Shown: positions 43,701 through 58,700 of the stretch, piece by piece
Layout: every line of letters begins with the position of its first letter
Position numbering within the stretch: position 1 is the stretch's first letter
Source of the DNA: Guillardia theta CCMP2712
Taxonomy: Eukaryota; Cryptophyceae; Pyrenomonadales; Geminigeraceae
Direction of reading: 5' to 3'
DNA: 64,000 nucleotides
Assembly (NCBI RefSeq): GCF_000315625.1
Contig: NW_005434634.1
Location: 389,896-453,895, forward strand
Notes under the pieces: model-generated
What the model saw: the letters and a program-made list of their open reading frames with translations, nothing else
What the model was told of the DNA's origin: nothing
Database searches by the model: none
Program-made: the position numbers and the translations under genes

Positions 43701-46700
43701 TTCGTCTCAATGTAGCGTATGCCTCCTCGTCCGTGATCCATTGTATTCTGCCATCGTCTCGGCATGGAGATAAATTTCTTTATTTGTCTTCGTTGGACCT
43801 GACCAAAAATTCTTCTGAATTTCGTTTTGTTTACCAAGCACCTATCATCCTCAAATTCTTCCGACCGAACCTCGCCAAGAACGAGATTCTCCTCGTTGGA
43901 GAGAACTTTCATTCAAACAGTTTGCAATGCTTTTTTGGAGCTGAAGCATCCATAGGAACAATGGAAAGCAGCTCAACGTTGCTGTGCTCTTCACCTCGTG
44001 ATTTAACTTTGCCCATCACTCTCACTGTCTTTGATCCGTACAGCAGTTCATGGAGCAATACTTTAAATTTTCAGCTGAATAAGCCTCCTAGGCTGACGTT
44101 GGTCATGCCTTCGCAAATTCAATTCCTGAGCAGCAACAAAGTTACAATCATAGGATCAGATTTGTTTGGCGATGCGGTATTTTGTCGATTTAATACTACA
44201 ATTCTTGAGCCGGCAGAAATCAAGTCATCGTCGGAAGTGCGATGTATGTTACCAACAATGATGGAACCTTATGATTATCTCCTTGTTCACGTGATTTCTG
44301 ATGGCAGAGAAAGCGAATCATTCTTGCAGATCAACTCGTCTCCTGATCCCAAGATAGACACGCTCAAACCTTCGCTTGCATTTGCCGGATTATCATTCCA
44401 ACTCACTATTTTTGGCTCATGGCTTCCCGTTTATGAAAGGGTTTGGTGCAAGCTTGGGCATGTTTCCTTGCCAACGAGTGGAATTCGAAGCTCCTCGATG
44501 ATTGTTTGTCATGCTGACTTTCTCAGTTCTTCGAATGTTTCCCTTGCCCTTATCACCGAAAATGGTAACAATTTAAAGTATTCGGGAAGCTTCGTAGTAC
44601 TCCCCATGGTCAAAGTTGATAGCATTTCACCTCAGACAGGTCTAGCATGGGAAAGCAACACAATTACCGTTCTCGGTATCAATTTTGAAGGGGAGTTCCT
44701 GATTAACATTAATGGGTCTTCTGCAAAATCAACTACATTGACATCTAGCCTGATAGTTTGTATTTCACCGATGTTTGCACCTGGCATGACAAGGCTTATT
44801 GTCAGCATCAAAGACTATCCCGATCTTCTCGCTGGCTTCGATTTCGTATTTTACAATTCAACTACACATCTTGACGTGTATCCCCGAGTACTCTTTGAAG
44901 GGCAATCGTCACGGATCTATATCCTTGGACTAGGCTCAAATGATTCCTTTCAATGCAAATTACTCGAAAACTGGATAACTGGATCGAAATCATCGACTTT
45001 CCCACCAAATTGTTTACTGCCTGCGTTGTATGCAGGTTTGGTCGAAGTGCAAATTTCATCAAGCTCCATTACATCTGTTGTAAAAATCGAGGTTGTAAAA
45101 CTATTCATTCTATTTGGCATTCAACCAAGCATTGGGTATTGTCGAACTCAGAACCAAGTAACTCTGATAGGATCATCGTTCTCAAATCTGACGGACTTGA
45201 TTTGCGGAAATGATAAGATCAGCTCTCCTGCTTCGTATATGACCTCAACTAGCATAAAATGCACTATTTTGACAATTTCATGCGAAGCTTCAAAGGAAAT
45301 ATGGATTTCTCAAAATGTTACACGCGCTTCTCGCAATTCGCTTCAATTCTTCTTGAAAGATTCTCTGATTTTCATGAACATTGATCCAACTTTCAGTGCG
45401 TTGTCTGGCGGAACATATGTTGTTGTACATGGTCAGGAATTTCTTGAAGGGCCAAATTTTGAATGCAATTTTGGGAATGTGTCTGTTATGGCTGAAGTGT
45501 TAAATCAATCAACTTTGCGATGTACTTCACCTCCATCTCCACCCGGGAAGGTTGAATTTGCCATTGCAATCAATGGGTTCGTCTACTCTGAATTTAAGCG
45601 GAGTTTTCAGTTTGAAGAGGCTCCACAACTGAATTTTGTATCACCAAGTTCGGGCCCATACACTGGCGGAATTCTTGTCACCGTGGTAGGTTCTGGATTT
45701 CACCTTGGTAAAGCCATGTGTAAGTTCTGTGATAGTCGAATTTGCACAGCCGTTATTCCTGTTTTCTGGGCAGACGGTCAAATTTGTTGTTTTGCTCCGC
45801 CTGCAGAGATTGGCACCAGCAGAATTTACGTATACAATAATGGTAGCAATTCACTGATAGCTGAGGGGATTTTTGTTGTTGACAATGTGACAAGTCAGAT
45901 TTTTTCAGTGCATCCTCTTCGAATGAGCAAAAATGTGTTGACTTGCATTACTGTCAAAGGAAATCATTTTGATGATGTTGATACATTTTGCAGAGTAGCG
46001 TCGATTCAATTTGCTTCACAGCGACAATCCCTTACGTCATTGACCTGCTGTTGCGTTTTGAATGAAACTGGTTCATTCGAATTGATCTTGACAAATGATT
46101 ATTATGAGATGAAAACTGGTTTCAATCTGTCCGTCATTTTGCATCAAGAGATCGTAGCATCTACAATCATTCCTTCAATTGGAGTGACAAATAGCAATTC
46201 AGAAGTCTCCATTCTTGGAAAGAACTTCATTCATGATGACACCCTACGCGTCGCATTTGACTCGAGATATGTTCCAATCACAATATTTAGCTCGACAGTT
46301 GCGTTGTGCGTTTTGCCTCCAGTAAATCAAGTGGGAAGGTTCAATTTGACCTTGTGGAGCATCACAGATTCTAGTTTCAGCCATCCATTTCCATTTGAAA
46401 TTATTGATTCGGCAGTGTTTCTGGAAATCCGTCCTTCGATTGGGCCATCTTCAAAAAATAACATTGTACGTGTATATTTTAAGGACCAGGTCTTGAATGG
46501 TATTCGAATGTTCGTGAACAATTTACAAATTGTGCAGATGAAATCGATTTCATCATCGATTTTATCATGTCTGATTCCCGGAAGTAAGAATGGCACCTAT
46601 GCACTTGAATTTTCAGTCAGTGCGATTCGCTTTTCAAGCAATCTGTTTTACAGGTTCTATGATGAATTCCAAATAGATCAAGTAGAATGGGCTCTTGAAA

Positions 46701-49700
46701 AGGACTCAAATAGGATAAACTTTCTGTTGCACAGTGCTTTCTTCCCTGAAGGCATACAATTTGCTTGTAAAATTGGAAACAAGTATGAGCTATATCCTGC
46801 AAAGAGAGTCACAAGAACAACTATTGCATGCACTTGCAGTTTGCGTCAGTCAAGAAATATTTCTCTCTCTGTAACAACAAATGAGCTTGATTTCATTGAT
46901 TCGCAAATTTGTATGGATGTACCTCCTGATATTTCGGGACTTCAACTTATCCAGCATAAGGGCACGAGAGAAGTCAGACAAGAAAGTGTTAAAACCCCAA
47001 CATCGAGTGCACGTTCTGACCTACTTGGGTCCATTCATCACAATCTACCTCTGCTCATTGAAGAACCCAGGAAATCTAGGATCCAAACCTCCAGGGGAGT
47101 TGATATGCTTCGAATTTCACCCTCCATTGGCCCAACACTGGGTCATTCTCTTGTCCGTTTGATTTCTGAAGGGCTGCAATCTTTCAGTTACGTCACGTTC
47201 AGTCACTCTAGTGGGCTTTTTGAAACCCAAGTGTTGAGCTCAACTGTTCTGCAATGCAGGACGCCTGCAGGTAGAGCTGGTCCTGTGACTGTTGAAGTTG
47301 TTTCAGGTAGTGGTGAACAGTCGCAAGTTGTGTTTGGCAGATACCTGTACAAAGAACCGGAGCTGATACTCCGAGTTCAGCCATCGGTCTGTCCTGAGCA
47401 CGGGGGTCTTCTTGTGACTGTGATTGGAGAGCATTTCACAGCTAGTGAAGATGCTGTATGTAGATTTGGCTCTAGCGGAGAGGATGGGGTCTCAGTCTCA
47501 GCTCGGCTTTTGATTTGTCGGTGTCCAGCAAATCGTGCGGGGGAGGTGTACTTGGATGTAAGCAGCAATGGTGTAGATTATTCGTTGAACAAGATTCCCT
47601 TTATGTATACGTCACAAGTGATCATCCTCTCCATCTATCCAAGCGTCGCAGTTTCTTCTGTCAAGACAGTTGTGCAAGTACGTACGACGCCTGTCCTTTC
47701 TTCTGCTTTGCTTTGTCATTTTGGGAATCAAAGTGCGGTAGCAGTCTTAGAAAGTAGCAGCATTCTCTCGTGTACGACCCCAGCGCATTTGCCTGGTGAT
47801 GTAGTCTTGCGCATAGAAGAAGCAGAGCACCAATTTTCCACGGGCGTCACGTTTGCCTTTCTTGAAGCTCCACGAATCATGTCTTTAAACCCGAGCACGT
47901 GCTCGTCAGGAATCAGCATGATTCGAATAGTGGGCAGTGGGTTCGACAAATCGGGTGCCATCTGCATGTTAGGGCAGGAGGTGAAGGTCGACGCGGAGGT
48001 ACGTAGTACATCAGTAGCCCTTTGCAAATCATCGGCTCCAAGAGACAGGAAAAACGTGGAAGTGAAGCTTGTTTTCAACGCTTTGCAGTATACGACGAAT
48101 GGACTGATGCTATACCACTATGAAAGTCCCATGATCATGAAGATAATCCCTTCAGTAGTATCAAACCAAGATGCGAGGGTCTTGACCGTATATGGAGACT
48201 CTTTTGTGAGCGGTGGAAGCAAAGTTTTCTTGCACATTGGATCCAGCAACATGCTTGAAACTTCACTGGTCTCCAGCACTAAGCTTTTGTGCTCAATTCC
48301 CATGTTTCAAAATATGGGCAATTTCTCCGTTTTTTTGTCGTTTGAGAGGGGTGTTCGGAGTAATTCTATCCTAATTAGTGTTATGAAGGATTCACTGATT
48401 CAATTTCACCCGTGTTCTGGGTCTTTGCAAGGTGGTACCAGCGTTTCTCTAAAGGGTTTCTGGTTCGATGCAGGCATTGGGAGTTGTTTCTTTGGCAACG
48501 TCAGTGTCAAACTTTCAGTTACTTCTTCTTCCTCTGCTGTTTGCGTGACACCACCATCCAAAACGGGCTTAGTTTCATTCAAGATGATTTTTAACGAAGT
48601 CATCGTATTGAATGAGAAATTTTATTATCAAGATAGGATGGAAATCATGTACGTGGACACCTATCCTCTGTTTCGATCTGGTAGATTGAAGGTAATTGGG
48701 AATGGGTTTCCTACTGGAGATCTACTTTTCTGCAAGTTTGACCGTCACTTCCAAAAGGCTGCTTCGGTAATCAGTTCCTCATGTATATTTTGTTTTATAC
48801 CGACCATGCGTGCTGCTGGTATCGACCTTGAAATCTTCAATTTTGAGATGCAAGAAGTAAGTAACCGAGTGATAGTACGATCCTTACAGCCTATCATCTA
48901 TTTTATATCTCCCCGCAAAGTCTTTGTGAACTCGCTAGTAACAATAACAGGTCTCTTCAATGATGAGAGCTATGTAGTGAATCTTGCAGGACATCACAAT
49001 ACGACTTATTGGGTTCTTTCATCCTCTGAAATTATCGTTCAAGTTCCTCATCTGTCACCCGGAAAACATTATGTCAAAGTCTCAATGACGGATGGGGAGA
49101 ACTCGTTGCACGACATCCGTGGTTTACATTGGATTGAGGTGCTTGGATTTCTGGATTCCTCTTCGTCTTTGCAAAGGTTGCCTGTGTCAAACGGCTTCTC
49201 ATCGAATCCTCTCGAATATCCAAATAGCGATAAACTTTCTCGTTTACATGATTTTGAGCTTTTGCAAATGATTCCAAGTATTTGTGTCGTTGGTAGTAAC
49301 TGTGAAGTGAAAATCTTGGGGGTATTTCCTGACACTGGTTTGCGATTGTTTTGCCGTGCATTTGATCGGGTTGTACCAGTTGAGGTTTCGTCCTCATCTC
49401 ATGTTGCATGTTCAATTCCGGTTCTCAAAGAAAGGAATCTTACCGTCGAGATATGTGAGAACAGTCTTGCGACCTGTTTGGAGTTCCCTGCGCCCGTCTA
49501 TATTTTACCATACTGGCATCTATTACAAATTCGTCCGTCAACGGTACCCAGCTCTTCACAAACTCATTTAACCATTGTTGGTCACTCGTTTCAAAGGAAT
49601 CTGAACTTATCTTGCGTTTTTGGCATTTCGATGACCAGCCAGGCGAGTGTTATCACGACAAGTCTTGTCCTTTGTCAGAATCCTGCTTTGGAATACGGCA

Positions 49701-52700
49701 ATTTTTCAATCAATTTGATGTTTGACGGAATTGTCATCGGCTACGAAAATCTGCACCTGAATGTATATCCTCATATTGAGCTCAAGGCTGTTCATCCAGC
49801 GACAGCTCAACTTGTGCAGGGAATGATGATCAGTTTGTTAGGGACTGGCTTTGAACCGACTGTAAGATATTCTTGCAGATTTCATGGATTGAATGGAATT
49901 CTGTTTGATGTCGTTGCTTTTGATGTCACTATTAATCAGGTGATTTGCAAGCTTCCAAACAGTTCCGCAACTTTGTTAAGGGGAATATCGGTCACGCATT
50001 CGCAAGAAACATTGAGTAACATATTTCGTTTACAAGCAGTAATTTGTCAACGCTATGTATCATATTTTCCAAGCAAAGGGCCAGCTTCAGGTGGAACATT
50101 GATCAAATTGATCTATCAGTATCCTATTTCTGGAAGACTTCTACAAATGACATGGGGGGACTTTCTTTTGAATTGTACATTAATTGGGAATACAATCAGT
50201 TTTTTCACGCCTATCTGGAAAAATTTGTCGATGGAAGTGATTTCGTTCTTGAATGTGGATGGAGCAATATGCAGTGATTCACCGATTAATTTCCAATACT
50301 TTGACAATCTGGTGATAGAACAAGTTTTTTATCATGTCAATCATACCACAATAGACATTGTAGGCAAGGGATTTTCAAGACAAATTTGTTGCTTGTTCAA
50401 TGATTCTCTTGTTATTTTGCCTTTGGAAATCTCAGAAACGCGATTAAAGTGCGCTTTGAGGAATTCATCTCATCCATTGCAAAAACTTGTTATTCTTTCA
50501 AACTGTAGCACGTTGGAGGATTCTGATCCTCCTACCTTTGTGTGGAATTCTTTGATTCCTTTGTCATTTTTCTCAGTCAAGTTTGATTTTGAAATTTCAA
50601 GATTGATCATTGACTTGCATCCTTCTGTCCTTGATTTTCCGGGCAAACTTCATTTTCAATCCAAAGAGCTTGGCGTGCCTCTTGCTCCGTTGGATGCTTT
50701 ACACATCGAAGTTTCAGTTGAAATTCCATACCCACGAAGAGACGTTTCAGTTGAATTTTGGCATGAAATATTTGCAACAACGAATATTTACACCGTTCAA
50801 ATAGAAATTAATCCCATTCCAATTCCTTTGAATCTGAAGTATAACTTGTATGGTGACAAGGGAGACACAACAGTTTCGTTTAAATTTGATAGTTACTGTG
50901 AAATAGCTCTGTGTCACGTTGGGAAAATGTATATTTTGCCAGAAAGTATCCTTTCCAAGAATTCAGATGCAATCTACGGTCCGAGCTACACTCTGAAATT
51001 CTTGGAATCCGAGCAGAATGTCAGAAAGATGCTGGAAAAGCAGGTGTAAATTTGCTCTTAGAAAATTCTCCAATTTCATGGGCATCTGTCAGTCCCGCAC
51101 AGACTTGCCAGAGCCTCCCGACAAAGTTGATCTTGCGCGGTGCTGGTTTCGATTGTCATCAGAAATTGAGATGCAAAATTGGACAATATTTCTCAACATC
51201 AGCAAATTGCTTGAGCTCTTCGATGATGAGTTGTTTCATTAATATTCAACAGGAAGGGAATTTTTCAATTTTCTTGACATGGAATCACATTGATTTTATC
51301 GAGACACCATTTGCAATGACTGTGACATCGTTTTTGCAAGACATCACTATATACCCGACGAAAGGACCATTTCAAGGTGGATCAAAAGTTTTTGTGACGA
51401 TACCATTGTATAGCACGACAAACCATAGCATAAAATGTGTGTTTGGAAACAAGTTGGTTCCTTTGTACACTCAAGACAGAGAAACTCTGTTCTGTTTTGT
51501 CCCAAGGCATGTCTTAGCAGAATCCATCGATTTTATGATCAGATTCGACAACGTTTGTACCTCCCGGAAACTGCGTTTTCAATACTACAAAGATACAGTG
51601 ATAGAGAGAATCTATCCAAGGCAAATTCGTACAGGTGTTGAATCTGAAATTTTTGTTGTAGGCATGTTCCTGGAAAATATATCATTTTGCGTATTTGGAA
51701 TTCTTCAAGTTCCTACAGCCTTGTTTTCAGTGTCTGTATTGAGATGCAATCTACCTCCGCTGACATCAGGAAGCTACAAGTTTTCGATGGTACTGAACTC
51801 TTCTGATATTTGTGCCTCAGACCTGCTATTGGAAGTTTATGATCCTGTGATTATCACTGCTGTCATGCCATCAGTTCCCATCTGCAGAGTTGGTGCTGAC
51901 CTGACTATTGTCGGGAATAATTTTTTGGACACAGAATTCCTTTCATGCAAAGTAAACAAGGCGTTGCCAAGCCTTTTACAAATTATTACCTCAACTGCGG
52001 TGAAATGCCCTTGTCCATCCTCGACTGAATTATTGGAGACTATTTCTATCAGTATTGATGGAAAACTGTGGAATCATTCAAAATTGACGATTCAAAATGG
52101 ACCCAGGATCTTTAAGATTTTTCCAACAATCTCTGCAATTTTCGGTAGATCAAATGTATCGGTGTACGGAATCGGTTTTGCGAAAAATTCATTCGTTCTA
52201 TGCAAGTTTGGTCAGCACATTTCTGAACCTGTCATGCCCTCCTCCTCTACTTTAATCCACTGTCTCAGGCCAAAAATTGAATTTGCTCCCTTAAATCCCT
52301 TGCCATTCCACCTGGGGTTTCAATTCGGGTCTCACAGCTTCTATACTTCTTCACACTTGTCTTTTCGATATACGGAAGCCGAAATTTTTTCATTGAAACC
52401 GTTGCTGAAGCCAAGCTCTGGGTTTGTCCTTACCATCATAGGCAATTTCGGGTTTCTTCAATTTCCCTCATGCAATCTCACCTGTCCAAAACTTTTGCAA
52501 CCAGCATGCTTTTTGCAATCCTCGTCAATCTTGAAAGTTCAAATTCCTCCAGTTCAGCAGGTCCATTGCCATCTTCAGATTTCTTTCCAAAATAGAGGAA
52601 ATTCTCTGAACATCTCTCTCACTTTGAATCGCGATCTCCTTTCTCCATCCGTTTCTTCAATTTTTCCAACAACGCTTTCATTGTCCAATGACAAATTCAT

Positions 52701-55700
52701 CACCATCTTTGGAAAACATTTTAGAAAGGAAGCATCCATAGAATGCATATGGGGCTCAAAAATTTCGTTCACTGCATTGTTCTTGAGCCAAACATCCATC
52801 CTTTGTGCTGCTCACATTCAAACTACAGGAAACCACACCCTTCAAATCATTGATGTAGACCAAAATTCATTAATGTATTCTCATTTCTTTGAAGTTGGCA
52901 CCGTAGTTCGCATCAATCGTTTCCGAACTGTTTCTCCAACCTCCAACCCCCAATCTGACCTGAAAGCAAGGAAGATATATCCTTCCTATGGCCCAACACT
53001 GGGTCATTCTCTTGTCCGTTTGATTTCTGAAGGGCTGCAATCTTTCAGTTACGTCACGTTCAGTCACTCTAGTGGGCTTTTTGAAACCCAAGTGTTGAGC
53101 TCAACTGTTCTGCAATGCAGGACGCCTGCAGGTAGAGCTGGTCCTGTGACTGTTGAAGTTGTTTCAGGTAGTGGTGAACAGTCGCAAGTTGTGTTTGGCA
53201 GATACCTGTACAAAGAACCGGAGCTGATACTCCGAGTTCAGCCATCGGTCTGTCCTGAGCACGGGGGTCTTCTTGTGACTGTGATTGGAGAGCATTTCAC
53301 AGCTAGTGAAGATGCTGTATGTAGATTTGGCTCTAGCGGAGAGGATGGGGTCTCAGTCTCAGCTCGGCTTTTGATTTGTCGGTGTCCAGCAAATCGTGCG
53401 GGGGAGGTGTACTTGGATGTAAGCAGCAATGGTGTAGATTATTCGTTGAACAAGATTCCCTTTATGTATACGTCACAAGTGATCATCCTCTCCATCTATC
53501 CAAGCGTCGCAGTTTCTTCTGTCAAGACAGTTGTGCAAGTACGTACGACGCCTGTCCTTTCTTCTGCTTTGCTTTGTCATTTTGGGAATCAAAGTGCGGT
53601 AGCAGTCTTAGAAAGTAGCAGCATTCTCTCGTGTACGACCCCAGCGCATTTGCCTGGTGATGTAGTCTTGCGCATAGAAGAAGCAGAGCACCAATTTTCC
53701 ACGGGCGTCACGTTTGCCTTTCTTGAAGCTCCACGAATCATGTCTTTAAACCCGAGCACGTGGACCTCGTCAGGAATCAGCATGATTCGAATAGTGGGCA
53801 GTGGGTTCGACAAATCGGGTGCCATCTGCATGTTAGGGCAGGAGGTGAAGGTCGACGCGGAGGTACGTAGTACATCAGTAGCCCTTTGCAAATCATCGGC
53901 TCCAAGAGACAGGAAAAACGTGGAAGTGAAGCTTGTTTTCAACGCTTTGCAGTATACGACGAATGGACTGATGCTATACCACTATGAAAGTCCCATGATC
54001 ATGAAGATAATCCCTTCAGTAGTATCAAACCAAGATGCGAGGGTCTTGACCGTATATGGAGACTCTTTTGTGAGCGGTGGAAGCAAAGTTTTCTTGCACA
54101 TTGGATCCAGCAACATGCTTGAAACTTCACTGGTCTCCAGCACTAAGCTTTTGTGCGCATTTTCAAACTTAGCCTGTGGGAAATATACAGTTGGTGCTTC
54201 TTTTGCAGGTCTTGACTATGCTTTTTGGTCACAACATTTTTTTCTTGTTTCATGCCTTGAAAATCCAGAATCTGAAATTTACCTTTACCTTATCAAACCA
54301 ACTTTTGGATTCCTCAACAGAATCAATCGCGTGTCTATTATTGGAATCAATTTTGATTCAAATACAAATTGCCAATTTGGAAATCTAGAGTCCTCTCAAT
54401 TCAAGTACTTGTCAAGCACTCTCTTAGTCTGTCTCAGTCCTCCGTTTCCCCACATTGACCAGGATATCTTCGAGGTGTCACTAAGCCTACGGCGGGATGG
54501 CAGACAACAGCAAGGTACTTTCGCGTATCAATATTATCGCACGCCCAGTATTCAATCTGCCTTTCCCGTTGTCTCAACCATTGGCGAATCCATGATCACC
54601 GTCTATGGTGCGTCTTTTTCACCTGTTTTTGAGTACCAATGTTGCTTTGGAGCACGTGATGAAGTTTTGGCACAAGTCATCACTTCGAGCCAGGTGCTCT
54701 GTCATCATACAACGCTGAGGGATGGAAATCACAGCCTGAAAATCAAGATGAACGGTAACTTGGTGTTGTCTACATCTATGCATATTTTGGTTGAGGGACT
54801 GGTCAAAATAAGCAGTTTCACACCAACCCGCGTGCCACTTCAAGGTGGCGTGCCCCTACGAATTGTGTTGACATCCGACCTAGTACATTCCCAAGTACAG
54901 TGCAAGATTGGGGACAGTACTTCAGCGCCCATTTTTGCTCGAGGCAACTTGATCTTGTGCCGTGTACCTCAGAGAGAACCAGGCAAATGCAAAGTAGCAA
55001 TCAGCACTCCGAGCGGTCTGCTTACATCTGGGATGGACTTAGACTACCCGCACGTCTACTACGAGATTCTTTCATATAAACCGACAACATGTTCGCCAAG
55101 CGGAGGGACAAAGATCTCTGTAAGGCTCAGTTCTATCCTAGAGGATAGGGTTTCTTGTAAATTTGGGACGGTATCAGTGCCAGGTTTGGTGCGGCGTAAC
55201 GCCAGCCTGGTAGTCTGCCATTCACCAAAGCATGACAAGGGGCCCGTGAGTTTTCAACTTGCAGGTGATCATGGGAAGAAATCTGCTTTGTATCCATTTG
55301 AATATTTGGAACCTCTCATGATTTTAGATGTTGAGCCAGCGAGGATTTCTTTGAGCAACAAAACTGTCCAGTTGACCCTGAAAGGTCGAAACTTTGGAGC
55401 AGATATGCTGCATTGTAGTATAGGAAGGACACTCCAAGTACAATGTTTTCCTCGAGACGAGCATACAGCTACCTGCGACTTGACACCAGTCTTGCCTCCC
55501 GGAGTACATGTGATAAGCTGTAGCTTGAATCAGGTAGAGTATCGTACATCAAGGCGAGCACTTGAGGTGGTGTCATACTGTGTGATAAGCTCAGTACACC
55601 CGTCACGGGTTCTCTTGTCCTCCAGAGGCCGATTGACTATAGCTGGGTCGGGCTTTTCACCAGGAGTCAGCTGTAGATTTGGCACAGCAAATTCAGAACT

Positions 55701-58700
55701 TGCTGTCTATATTACATCATCACTTTTGCAATGTGAGTATCCGCGCCAGCACAGGCTATCTCGTTTGACTGTGTACCTTGAAGAGAGTCAAAGCGGGAGT
55801 CAGTTGTGTGCGACAACGCTAGGGTATTTTGCAAAGCCTGAAATACTTCATGCGAGCACTATCCGCAATATCCTTACTGGAAACTCGTTTGAAGTGCATA
55901 TTGCTGGCAGTAATTTTGAACGCACAGCCAAATGCATGTTTTCATATGATGGACAACAGCTGACAGCGAGTGTGCTCTTTTCTTCTTCTTCTCTGGTAAG
56001 ATGTGTCCTCAATGAGAAATACTTAATGAAAAGTGGTAGCAATCTGCTATTCTTGAGTAATGACGGAATCGATTACATACAAGTAGGTTCAGACTGGGCA
56101 GAATGTGCACCAGAGCCTGTCCCGCTGCATTTTCATCCAAGTTTTGGTCAAGCACTTGGAGGCACAAGAGTAACATTTTCTGGCAGTAGGATATCTCGAA
56201 TAGCTCGATGCCTGATAGAGTTCAGGTGTAGATTCGGAAATAAGGATGCGATGGAAAGCAAGATACTCTCTTCTTCTAGGCTGATGTGCTTGAGTCCACC
56301 CCAGGTCGAAGGAAATGTGACTCTCCGTCTGATGGCACAAGGGATGCAATTGAACAACAATGCCATGCTTTTCGAGTATCAGAAGGTCTTCAACCTATAC
56401 AGCTTCACGCCTCAGTCATTCTTGGCGGGATACGAGGTGAATGTGACCATCATTGGGTCTGCATTCATGAGATACTCTGAGTACCAATGCGTTTTAGGAA
56501 AACATGAGGTTCGTGCCGCATGGCTGTCCTCATCATGTTTGGTATGTAAGTCAGGGATCCACCGAGAGGCATCATGGATCGCCTTGAGCATCTGCACGGG
56601 CAACATTTCACAATCTTGCGTCGTCATGAAGCACAAAGCTCGCGTTTCCCCCAGGCCTGAAGTACAGAGCATCAAACCATCCAATGGGCCATCGCTCGGT
56701 GGGACGAGATTGACGATCTTTGGAAAATACCTTGATTTGATCAATGCCAAGTGCACTTTTGGATTTGCAGGTACAACTCCAGCAAGAGCAGAGACTTCGT
56801 CGCTTGCTACCTGTATCACCCCTTGTACAGATCCGGGGATCGAAAGCTTTGGGTATGGGTTTGAGCTATGGGAGTACTTAGGTCCCTTGACGTATACATT
56901 CATCAGCGAAACTACAATTCTTAGTGCAAGCCCAACTTATGCAGTCTTATGCAAGAATGAAGCGATCACGGTGCATGGATTCAACTTCGACGCAAAAACA
57001 AGCTCGTGTTACATGAATGATATGAGGACAACACTACGACTTCTGGACCAGTACACTGCTATTTGTACTTTGCCTTGTCTGGAAGAATTTCTGGGTAGAA
57101 TAGTACTGAGGGTCTGTGCACAAGGATACAATTGTTCAAGCTCTTTCGTGAATCTTCAAACCCAACTCAGCAGCTCCCCGATAGCTATCTCACCGACAAG
57201 ATCTCCACTCCAAGGAGGTATTCGTATTAGACTAGATGGAGATTTCAACAAAGACAAGTATAGCATAAATGTCAGTTTAGGGCAGTTTTCGGTATCAGTC
57301 ACGAAGAACAGATCTAGCAATGGATTGTATGAGTTCTTCTCACCGCCTCAGAGTGTCACAGGCGTCTTCAACTTTTCTGTGAGGATACCTGGATCTGCTT
57401 TCGAGATTGGTTCCTTTGCACTTGAGTACTACTCCTATGCAGAAGTCACTAGGTTGATACCGTCCTGTAGCTGGCTCCGGGATAGTTTCAAGCTAACCTT
57501 GGTTGGTTCAAACTTTTTAGATCAAACTCATTGCCAAGTTGGAGATTTCAGCATTTCTGGTACTTCTTTCATTTCCTCTAGCCTGATCATATGTCCGGTT
57601 GCAGCATTTCATAGTTTCAAACCGTATGCTGAAGTGGAAGTGAAGCTTCTAAATGATGGGATCTCGAGTTGTTGCTATGCTAATCATTCAATATTCTACT
57701 ACAAGCAACAATGCCTCATTTTGCGGGTCCATCCTGCCGTTGGCGGTCTACTTGGAGGCCAGTCGGTGCAGCTTACCTTGAGCACAGAACTTGACGTCGA
57801 GGGCTCAGTGGTTTGTCAATTTGGAAAGATACAGGTTTCTGGATCTATGCTCTCATCGTCCGTTGTACTGTGCGTCAGTCCACCGTCAGAGAATGCAGCA
57901 AATGTGTCATTGAGTATAACCATCGATGGCATCATCGTTGCAACATCGTCAGAGGAATACAAGTATGTAGATCTTGGGATCATAATCTCGGCAGACCCAA
58001 GCTGTTGCATCTCCAACGCTGGTAGGTGTATTGTTTACCAAGCAGCAGATTTGAGTAAGCCCGAGGCCGTGAGATGCTTGATTGGCAATGATACAGCTCT
58101 TCCCTTGAGCATTTCCTCAACCTCCGTAACTTGCACAGTGCCGCCAGCTTCATCTCAAGGCACGCAGATGGGTATCATGGAAGGCACAACCATTCTGAGC
58201 GGGAATGGACTGAAATATTCCAGAAGTCTAAGTTGGGCAGTACACTTGATTCAACCAAGCAGTGGTCCTTTCGCCGGTGGTGAAACTGTCTCTGTAATTG
58301 GCCTTGGTTTTTGCAAACACGACAAATGGTTATGCCGGTTTGGCGCGAAATCGGTTGGTGCAAAGTACATGACATCAAGTTTGATGCACTGCATGTCCCC
58401 AAGTGCACCCAGCAGGTCAGAACAATGGTTCGATGGAAGCTCTGTATCCCTCGTTGTGGATTCTGAAAATATCCCGGGGGCCAAGCAGAAATTTTCATAC
58501 CGCTACGTGACTGAGGTCCATGTTTCCTCCTTTTTCCCATCTAGAGTAGCATCACGGGTTGGAACTTCCATATCCATGATCGGTGTGGAATTCATGAGCA
58601 CGGCGAGAATTCATGTCTTGCTCAACGGAGCTCATGCCGTGAGCACAATTTTCATGAGTTCTACATTGCTCATGGTGAAAATACCCCCTTTGAACTGCGG

